DNA from: Rikenellaceae bacterium
Lineage (GTDB): Bacteria; Bacteroidota; Bacteroidia; Bacteroidales; Rikenellaceae
DNA: 64,000 bases
Reading direction: 5' to 3'
Assembly (NCBI GenBank): GCA_020860245.1
Contig: JAJBUQ010000009.1
Location: 170,438 to 234,437, forward strand
A program made the translations under genes and the position numbers. Under the pieces are notes generated by a model that saw only the letters and a program-made list of their open reading frames with translations, ran no database searches and was not told the origin of the DNA. This document shows, in pieces, positions 58,294 to 64,000 of this stretch (positions are counted from its first letter, which is position 1; every line of letters starts with the position of its first letter).

Positions 58294-58385
58294 AATGGTA
58301 GATAAAGTTAAAAATTTTAGAAGTTTTTCATAAATTAAAAATTAAACGGGTGAGTTATTAGGTAAATAGTCGAAGGGAACTATTT

Positions 58386-58393
58386 CAAATATA
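58386..58393 (-). promoter_or_regulatory. Candidate -7 box of the JAMM-like lipoprotein operon
   Basis: The minus strand reads TATATTTG. The sequence around it shares 15 identical bases with the receptor operon promoter at 55001-55015. The spacer to a weak ATTG at about -33 is 20 bases. Confidence 0.5.
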
Positions 58394-58486
58394 TTGAATA
58401 TTTATTATAAATACAATAAATTAATATAATACATAAAATTATTAAAGAGATTAACTTAAAAACTACATAAAGTCTATTTAAATAAA

Positions 58487-58494
58487 TAAATTTG
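58487..58494 (+). promoter_or_regulatory. Candidate -7 box of uxuA
   Basis: The plus strand reads TAAATTTG, matching TAnnTTTG, 66 bases before the uxuA start. No clear -33 element is seen. Confidence 0.35.
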
Positions 58495-58559
58495 CTACGT
58501 TAAAAGAATAAAAATAAAATCGGTCGGGATTCTCCGACGATTCGGTATAAGTATTTAAT

Positions 58560-59735
58560 ATGAAAAAAACATGGAGGTGGTTCGGTAAGAACGATAAAAT
58601 AACTTTGGAGATGCTCCGGCAGATCGGAATCCAGGGAATCGTGACGGCATTACATGAGATCCCTAATGGGGAAATATGGGAATACGAAAATATACTGAAT
58701 CTAAAAAATTACATCGAAAGTTTTGATTTAGAATGGTCTGTGGTAGAGAGTCTCCCTGTCAGCGAAAAGATAAAATATGCCGCAGAGGATAGGGATGAAG
58801 TGATAGAAAATTATATTGTCAGTCTTCAAAATTTAGGAAAAGCAGGGGTAAATACGGTCTGTTATAATTTTATGCCTGTAATTGACTGGGTACGTACCGA
58901 TCTGAGCCATAGAATGGCTGACGGCACATCTGTATTGTATTTCGATAAAGTACGGTTCGCTTATTTCGATATTTATATTATCGGACGCAATGGGGCAGAA
59001 AACGATTATTCTCCGGAAGAACTTAACAAAGTCAGAGAGTTACACGGAGTTATAACTGAAGAGGAGAAAAATGCGCTTATAGAAACCATTATTGTCAAAA
59101 CTCAGGGATTCATAAACGGTAATTTCGAAGAAGGGGAGAGTAATCCTGTCGAAATTTTTAAAAAACTTCTAAATAATTATAAAAATATCGATAAAATCGA
59201 ACTTAGAAAAAATTTAAAATATTTTCTGGAAAAAATAATGCCCGTATGTAACGAGTACGGAATAAAAATGTGTATTCATCCGGACGATCCCCCATTTCAA
59301 ATGCTTGGACTTCCGAGAATCATTACCAATGAAGAGGACATCAGCTGGATACTGGAAGCAGTCGACGATTTTCATAACGGTCTTACATTTTGTGCAGGCT
59401 CACTAAGCGCCGGGATACATAACAATATTCCGGATTTGGCTCGTGAATTTTATAACCGGACACATTTTTTACATCTTCGAAGTACGGAAGTTCTTCCTAA
59501 CGGAGACTTTCTGGAAGCTGACCACATGAAGGGCCGCGCAAATATTATTGAATTAGTAAGAATATTCGAACAGAACAAAAATAAAATTCCTATGCGTGTG
59601 GATCATGGCAAATTAATGTTGAGCGACGACGATAAAAACTATAACCCAGGATACTCTTTTCATGGCAGAATGTACGCTCTTGCACAAATAGATGGGGTAT
59701 TAGCGACAATAAAATATTTAAACAGTGAAAAGTAA
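58560..59735 (+). CDS. uxuA: D-mannonate dehydratase
   Basis: This 391-residue metal-dependent enzyme converts D-mannonate to 2-keto-3-deoxy-D-gluconate in hexuronate breakdown. MKKTWRWFGKNDKITLEMLRQIGIQGIVTALHEIPNGE at the start, VCYNFMPVIDWVRTDL (about 100-115), KMCIHPDDPPFQMLGLPRII (about 237-256), HLRSTE and MRVDHGK are typical of UxuA. It stands alone: uxaC, uxaB, uxuB and a transporter are not in this window. Confidence 0.92.
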   Translation: MKKTWRWFGKNDKITLEMLRQIGIQGIVTALHEIPNGEIWEYENILNLKNYIESFDLEWSVVESLPVSEKIKYAAEDRDEVIENYIVSLQNLGKAGVNTVCYNFMPVIDWVRTDLSHRMADGTSVLYFDKVRFAYFDIYIIGRNGAENDYSPEELNKVRELHGVITEEEKNALIETIIVKTQGFINGNFEEGESNPVEIFKKLLNNYKNIDKIELRKNLKYFLEKIMPVCNEYGIKMCIHPDDPPFQMLGLPRIITNEEDISWILEAVDDFHNGLTFCAGSLSAGIHNNIPDLAREFYNRTHFLHLRSTEVLPNGDFLEADHMKGRANIIELVRIFEQNKNKIPMRVDHGKLMLSDDDKNYNPGYSFHGRMYALAQIDGVLATIKYLNSEK

Positions 59736-59890
59736 GGATAGATGCTTGAATGATTTTTATTTCCTCTGTTAAGTCACCTGAATATATTTATGGTAGATTT
59801 TCTAATTAATGGCACGTTATTTAATGGATTAACCATCGTATAAAATTGCCTTATTATTGTATTGAATTAAAAAACCCCTATAAGTAGGTA

Positions 59891-59920
59891 TTTGATAATT
59901 TATTAAAATAGGTAATTTTG
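59891..59920 (+). promoter_or_regulatory. Promoter of the mgtE leader
   Basis: TTTG (59891-59894), an 18-base spacer and TAATTTTG (59913-59920). Transcription would start near 59927, giving a leader of about 125 bases before the mgtE ATG that contains a short open frame and a hairpin. Confidence 0.55.
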
Positions 59921-59953
59921 TACCGATTAAAGTTCATTTAATTAACTTTTGCT

Positions 59954-60013
59954 ATGGACGAAGTCCCTATTAAACATTTTGTAAAACAAAATAGTATATT
60001 AACCTATATGTAA
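59954..60013 (+). CDS. 19-residue leader open frame upstream of mgtE
   Basis: ATG 59954 to TAA 60013 encodes MDEVPIKHFVKQNSILTYM. The beginning has Asp-Glu-x-Pro, the kind of acidic and proline start that destabilises ribosomes at low Mg2+ in the E. coli/Salmonella mgtL leader. Its stop lies inside a hairpin (60010-60033), 38 bases before mgtE. The frame may be chance; no other evidence of translation is visible. Confidence 0.35.
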   Translation: MDEVPIKHFVKQNSILTYM

Positions 60014-60033
60014 GGGGCTCAAGGCATCCTTAC
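60010..60033 (+). promoter_or_regulatory. Small hairpin in the mgtE leader
   Basis: GTAAGG (60010-60015) pairs with CCTTAC (60028-60033) around a 12-base loop, 17 bases before the mgtE start. It could control ribosome access. It does not show the conserved text of the M-box magnesium riboswitch. Confidence 0.35.
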
Positions 60034-60050
60034 GAAAAAAGAGGATTGCT

Positions 60051-61460
60051 ATGACCATGAAAATAAAAAACTTTTTCCAGAAAAATATAATTTCAAATAT
60101 TCGTCAATTAATTGAATCCAAAAGTTGGCAGGAACTTAAATCCCAAATTAATGAAGTCTCACCGCTGGAAATAGCGGACATTATAACTGATCTAAATGAA
60201 AACGAACAGGTAATTTTGTTCCGTCTTTTTACCCGTGAGCAGGCCAAAAAAGTTTTCGAGAACCTACCTATTCAACAACAAAAGCAGATCATAAATGGCC
60301 TTGCCGAATACCGTCACAATATCACTAATCTTTTAAACGATCTCGACCCTGACGACCGTACCGCTTTTTTTGAAGAATTGCCAGGAGAGGTAGTGCAGCG
60401 GTTAATGCAGCTGCTGTCCCCACAAGAAAAGGACATAGCACAACGGTTGCTCGGTTATCCGGAAGAGAGTATAGGCCGTCTCATGACTCCGGCTTATGTT
60501 GCAGTAAAGCCTTATTTTACCGTAGCGCAGGCTATGGAGCACATACGCGAGTATGGAGAGGACTCAGAAACGCTGAATGTAATCTATGTTGTTGATGATA
60601 ACTGGAAACTTTTGGGAGATATCCGTATACGGGAATTGATCCTTGCGTCTCCTGAACAGTTTATAAAAGAGTTTATCGATCATGAGTTAATTACCCTGAA
60701 TGCAATAGACGATCAGGAAGTCGCAGTGAAATTATTCCGCGACCACGACCGTATAGCCCTTCCTGTTGTAGATTCCTATGGAGTTTTAATCGGTATAGTT
60801 ACAGTGGACTATGTTCTCGATGTTACAACAGAAGAATCGACGGAAGACTTTCAAAAATTCGGAGGGGCGGAAAGTCTCGATTTGTCATATACCCAGACTC
60901 CGCTGTTGGAATTGGTAAAAAAACGTGCCGGATGGCTTATAATACTTTTCGTTGGAGAGATGTTTACTGCGTCCGCTATGGGATTTTTTGAAGATCGAAT
61001 AGCCCAGACAATAGTTTTGGCTCTATTCGTACCACTGATTATTTCGAGCGGCGGGAATTCCGGATCGCAGGCTGCGAGTCTAATTATACGATCGTTGGCA
61101 TTAGGAGAACTTACGTTAAAGAATTGGTGGTATATCATGAAAAAAGAGATACAGTCTGGATTCTTGCTGGGGCTACTGCTCGGCGCAGTAGGCTTTGCCC
61201 GTATTATGATTTGGCAGATGGCAGGATTTCACGACTATGGCTTCTATTGGGTTTGGATAGGTCTGATCGTAGCTGTTTCACTTCTATTTATAGTAATGTG
61301 GGGAACTATATCCGGCTCTATGATACCTGTAATCCTTAAAAGATGCGGCCTCGATCCCGCGACTGCCTCTGCCCCTTTTGTCGCTACATTAGTCGATGTA
61401 ACCGGGCTCATAATATACTTCTCAGTGGCAATATTATTTTTAACAGAGAAACTTTTATAA
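60051..61460 (+). CDS. mgtE: MgtE-type magnesium transporter
   Basis: This 469-residue membrane protein takes up Mg2+ (and Co2+). The N domain covers about 20-140 (helical, ENEQVILFRLFTREQAKKVFENL), two CBS domains follow (about 140-265, RLMTPAYVAV and HDRIALPVVDSYGVLIGIVT), and the five-helix channel domain with FVPLIISSGGNSGSQAASLIIRSLALGEL (about 325-353) and PVILKRCGLDPATASAPFVATLVDVTGLIIYF is at the C-terminus. The N and CBS domains close the pore when Mg2+ is high. An ATG two codons on (60057) is a possible alternative start. It is monocistronic. Confidence 0.95.
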   Translation: MTMKIKNFFQKNIISNIRQLIESKSWQELKSQINEVSPLEIADIITDLNENEQVILFRLFTREQAKKVFENLPIQQQKQIINGLAEYRHNITNLLNDLDPDDRTAFFEELPGEVVQRLMQLLSPQEKDIAQRLLGYPEESIGRLMTPAYVAVKPYFTVAQAMEHIREYGEDSETLNVIYVVDDNWKLLGDIRIRELILASPEQFIKEFIDHELITLNAIDDQEVAVKLFRDHDRIALPVVDSYGVLIGIVTVDYVLDVTTEESTEDFQKFGGAESLDLSYTQTPLLELVKKRAGWLIILFVGEMFTASAMGFFEDRIAQTIVLALFVPLIISSGGNSGSQAASLIIRSLALGELTLKNWWYIMKKEIQSGFLLGLLLGAVGFARIMIWQMAGFHDYGFYWVWIGLIVAVSLLFIVMWGTISGSMIPVILKRCGLDPATASAPFVATLVDVTGLIIYFSVAILFLTEKLL

Positions 61461-61558
61461 CGTTATAAAAATAATTGCGGCGCACGAGAAAAACTTATAA
61501 TTTATCAATAATTATATTAAATTTTTAACTATAACTATAATGTGATATATTATTTCAC

Positions 61559-61566
61559 TAAATTTG
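61559..61566 (+). promoter_or_regulatory. Candidate -7 box of the C10 protease gene
   Basis: TAAATTTG on the plus strand, 29 bases before the ATG. No clear -33 box. Confidence 0.35.
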
Positions 61567-61594
61567 TTTTTAAGTTATTTATTAAATATAATTT

Positions 61595-62881
61595 ATGAAA
61601 AAATTTTACTTTCTTCTTTTAATTATTATCACGGGGTGCAGCAAGGATGATCCGGCGGGAGACAATTATGTGACGCAACTGGCAGAACCGTCGTATCAGA
61701 CCGAATTGGTATCGGAACTAAATTCGTTTTTGAACAGTTTTTATCCCGGAACCAAGAGTTCCGATTATGGAATCCGTAAGGTAATTACCTTGACTTCGGA
61801 AGGGCAAACGAAGTCTTACGACTATCTATCCGATACGATAATGCATATAATGGATTTTGTCGACGGATATGCCGTTTTCGGCCATCGCATGCCTCACATG
61901 GAGATTCTCGCTTTTGCGGAAAAGGGAGATCTGGATCTTTCGGTTTTCGAAAATGTCGATTTTGAAAAGTATCTGTCGAGAAGACCTCTCGATGAAGAAT
62001 CCGAACAAGCTTTGGAGAATGAGGAAGACGACGCGTTTAACGATATGACTGAAGATGAGTTTAAAACATTCCTGTCCGAAATGATCCTCTCGGCATCGTT
62101 AAGAATGAAGGAAGAGTACGAAATGAAAAAAGAATCCGATTTTATCATTGACCTCAATACTGAATATCAAATTGAGGTTTTTCCCATGATCTTTACGAAG
62201 TGGAAACAAGGCGCTCCTTTTAATGATTATATGGTTTCCCAACGGGGTAAGTATATTGCAGCAGGTTGTGGAAATATTGCTCTCGGACAATTTATAGTTT
62301 ATCATAACCATCCCAAATTTTATTATGAAATTGAGACTGAGCAGCTTAAAAGGGTTTATTACTGTTGATACGGAGAAATTATTCCGGGAACAGAATATGG
62401 CCTAAAAAATGTATCGATTTTTTTATATGGGTTAGGTGAATATCAATAATCTGTATGGGGTTCACAAACTGCAACAAATCCAGGTCGAACCACCAAAGTC
62501 ATGAGAGAGTTTGGTTATAACAATAGTACGAGTCAAGATTTTGCGGAAGATCTTACTTCTTTGATAAACCTATTGTATGCGACACAGCCGGTTATTGTAT
62601 ATGGTTACAATGAATCAACAGGACATATGTGGATTGTCGACGGATATGGATATTGGAATACTAAAAAACCTGATAAAAACGGACTTTTCTATACTTATGA
62701 AAGATATGAAATATACCATTGCAACTTCGGCTGGGGAGGAAATGCTGATGGATGGTACATTTCAGGTTTATTCGAAACAAATAGCAGAGTTTATAAAACC
62801 ACATATATGGGAGACAAAAATGAAACAAGTGGATTCAACTACTATTTAGACATAAATTATATACAGTATGACGCACGCTAA
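61595..62881 (+). pseudogene. C10 (streptopain-like) lipoprotein protease with two in-frame stops
   Basis: One reading frame runs from ATG 61595 to TAA 62879-62881 but is broken by TGA (62366-62368) and TAA (62447-62449). The N-terminal part is a lipoprotein (lipobox ITGC) with a probable inhibitory propeptide region. The catalytic cysteine context is FTKWKQGAPFNDY...AAGCGNIALGQF (about residue 227). After the second stop comes the rest of the domain, TGHMWIVDGYGY with the catalytic histidine and HCNFGWGGNADGWY. In relatives a single chain covers both parts. Two nonsense changes in one frame make a true pseudogene likely. The downstream lipoprotein gene overlaps its end. Confidence 0.85.
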
Positions 62882-63659
62882 AAAGTATATTCTATTTTTA
62901 TTATTATTAACAACAGGGTGTAAATCAACAAACGACGAGAATAACGATCCTCCTCTGGGAGAAAAAGGAATTGAACTTAAATCTTATGTTGCTGTTTATT
63001 TCGAACTTCAGGATATAGAACTAACCGTAAAAAAGAACATTATTGAAATATATGAAAAAATCGACCAAAAGATATCTTATACATGTTTTGATACGGATCC
63101 GGAGAAATTATTACGATACGATCAATATTGTGAACGGTATAACGACTACGGTTACGATTCCATTGTAGCATACCCTTCTTCTCACGGACAATATCCGAAT
63201 AAATACTTCTCAGATATTTTTACCGGAGTTGATATAATAAGCGATAAAGATTTTGACAGTGAACATCCTGCCGGAACTTCGCTTAGCGATATTTGTACGT
63301 TTTACACTCTTTCCCCTTTGGAATATATAAAATCAAGATACACCGATTTCGACTGGGAAAACTATGTTAATTTTACGGAATTTAAAGAATTATTCCCCAA
63401 TTTAATCACACAACGACATAATTATATTACGGCAGGGCGGGGGAGCATTTATCCGATAAAAGCTAAAGCTAATGATTTGACGGAAGACGATTTAACGCTA
63501 TTGGGCAGGGGATTGGATCAAGGATATTTTAACGATCCCTTCGCGGTAATAAAATTCGATGCTGTTCCCGAAACAACAGGGACACATAACATTACTATCA
63601 CAATAACCAACACCGAGGAGCGAATTTTTTCTGATACCGTAACTTTCGAGTTCGAATAA
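62868..63659 (+). CDS. Lipoprotein of unknown function next to the C10 protease gene
   Basis: This 263-residue protein has a lipoprotein signal (MTHAKKYILFLLLLTTGCKST, lipobox LTTGC). The mature part contains cysteines, VAYPSSHGQYP, then a C-terminal beta-domain (NDPFAVIKFDAVPETTGTHNITITITNTEERIF). It resembles the small DUF5034-type lipoproteins found with C10 proteases in Bacteroidales, but I cannot name the family with certainty. The start overlaps the C10 frame by 14 bases, so the two are one operon. A second, decayed copy of its 3' part is at 55214-55432. Confidence 0.7.
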   Translation: MTHAKKYILFLLLLTTGCKSTNDENNDPPLGEKGIELKSYVAVYFELQDIELTVKKNIIEIYEKIDQKISYTCFDTDPEKLLRYDQYCERYNDYGYDSIVAYPSSHGQYPNKYFSDIFTGVDIISDKDFDSEHPAGTSLSDICTFYTLSPLEYIKSRYTDFDWENYVNFTEFKELFPNLITQRHNYITAGRGSIYPIKAKANDLTEDDLTLLGRGLDQGYFNDPFAVIKFDAVPETTGTHNITITITNTEERIFSDTVTFEFE

Positions 63660-63673
63660 ATTTTATTTCAAAT

Positions 63674-63707
63674 AATCGAGGCAGAATTAGAAAATTCTGC
63701 CTCGATT
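63674..63707 (+). terminator. Terminator after the lipoprotein gene
   Basis: A 15-bp perfect stem (63674-63688 with 63693-63707) with the loop AGAA, followed by TCAATAAATTT, lies 15 bases past the stop. From here to 63879 no gene is seen. Confidence 0.8.
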
Positions 63708-63879
63708 CAATAAATTTACCAATGCACCTTCAAGCACGTTCCAGCAGAGGCTTTTATAAAGAAGCGGCAAATGGTTTAAATAGATAATACCCAAATAATT
63801 ACACGGGTTATTGTTATTGAAACCGAATTGCGATCGAATGAATGATTTTCGGCTGATGTTTTATGACACAAAAGGAAGC

Positions 63880-63907
63880 AAAAAAATGATCTAAAGTGCA
63901 GACTTTA
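63880..63907 (-). terminator. Candidate terminator of tRNA-Lys
   Basis: A short stem TAAAGT/ACTTTA with a 4-base loop is followed on the minus strand by GATCATTTTTTT, 44 bases past the tRNA 3' end. The stem is weak. Confidence 0.4.
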
Positions 63908-63950
63908 AACCATTTTGCCTTTTAATGACTATATTTGCCATCGTGTTTTG

Positions 63951-64000
63951 TGATCCCGCTGGGGCTCGAACCCAGGACCCCAACATTAAAAGTGTTGTGC
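63951..64000 (-). tRNA. tRNA-Lys (anticodon TTT), 3' part only
   Basis: The minus strand shows an anticodon stem-loop CAACA-CTTTTAA-TGTTG (anticodon TTT), the T arm CTGGG-TTCGAGC-CCCAG, the acceptor 3' strand CGGGATC and discriminator A. The 5' part lies beyond the window. Confidence 0.9.

Noticed and set aside
59985..60050. M-box magnesium riboswitch before mgtE
   Set aside because: The leader is too short and lacks the conserved text and three-helix layout; only one small hairpin is seen.
43226..62881. Reassigned stop codons as the cause of the broken frames
   Set aside because: The internal stops include TAG, TAA and TGA, and the many intact genes of the window end at all three codons. 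A changed genetic code cannot explain this.
63914..63937. Plus-strand promoter TTTG...TATATTTG near the window end
   Set aside because: The spacer is only 12 bases and the only gene downstream is the tRNA on the opposite strand.

Overview
The window looks like a chromosomal piece of a low-GC member of the Bacteroidota, most likely order Bacteroidales. The evidence is: a complete nqrABCDEF sodium pump, a fused malic enzyme/phosphotransacetylase, a glsB/glsA glycine-lipid pair, a MurE of the meso-diaminopimelate type, a TonB-dependent receptor with a carboxypeptidase-like N-terminal domain, many lipoproteins, and promoters of the Bacteroidota type (TTTG, about 19-20 bases, TAnnTTTG). Ribosome binding sites are mostly not of the Shine-Dalgarno type. 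Taxonomy is inferred from gene content only.

Layout. 1-8.4 kb: end of maf, an orphan HsdR-N nuclease-like gene, malic enzyme, a secreted beta-galactosidase and a prolyl oligopeptidase. 8.5-14.4 kb: the nqr operon on the minus strand. 14.6-18.4 kb: parA, parB, a DUF5683-like protein and a LysM lytic transglycosylase. 18.5-20.2 kb: glsB and glsA on the minus strand. 20.3-30.1 kb: a cell-division/murein cluster (rsmH, ftsL-like, PBP, murE, mraY, murD, ftsW, murG) that stops at murG without murC or ftsQAZ. 30.2-35.7 kb: an unusual tryptophanase-family lyase, an aminotransferase, a nitroreductase, an aldose epimerase and a nucleotidyltransferase. 35.8-40.5 kb: a degenerate LytM protein, dxr, rseP, rdgB and recO. 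41.2 kb: tRNA-Pro.

The most interesting region is 41.3-55.0 kb, read on the minus strand from one good promoter at 55004-55035. It encodes a TonB-dependent receptor, two TPR proteins (one with a PA14-like domain), and then a 34-residue peptide with seven consecutive cysteines and an FxxxI leader motif. After a hairpin come an E1/ThiF-like partner protein, a YcaO cyclodehydratase with a proline-rich C-terminus, a SagB-type dehydrogenase broken by an in-frame TAG, an ABC ATPase and permease, a small M50-type membrane protease, a polymerase/ligase-like membrane protein broken by an in-frame TAA, and a transglutaminase-like lipoprotein. I read this as a streptolysin-S-like thiazole/oxazole-modified peptide (TOMM) locus in Bacteroidota. 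The precursor is too short for ordinary gene calling.

55-64 kb holds surface and secreted proteins, several of them broken: a plus-strand remnant of a lipoprotein gene whose full-length relative lies at 62868-63659, a JAMM-like lipoprotein with a one-base shift after its ATG, and a C10 (streptopain-like) protease gene with two in-frame stops. Mannonate dehydratase and an MgtE magnesium transporter with a leader open frame also lie here. The window ends inside a tRNA-Lys gene.
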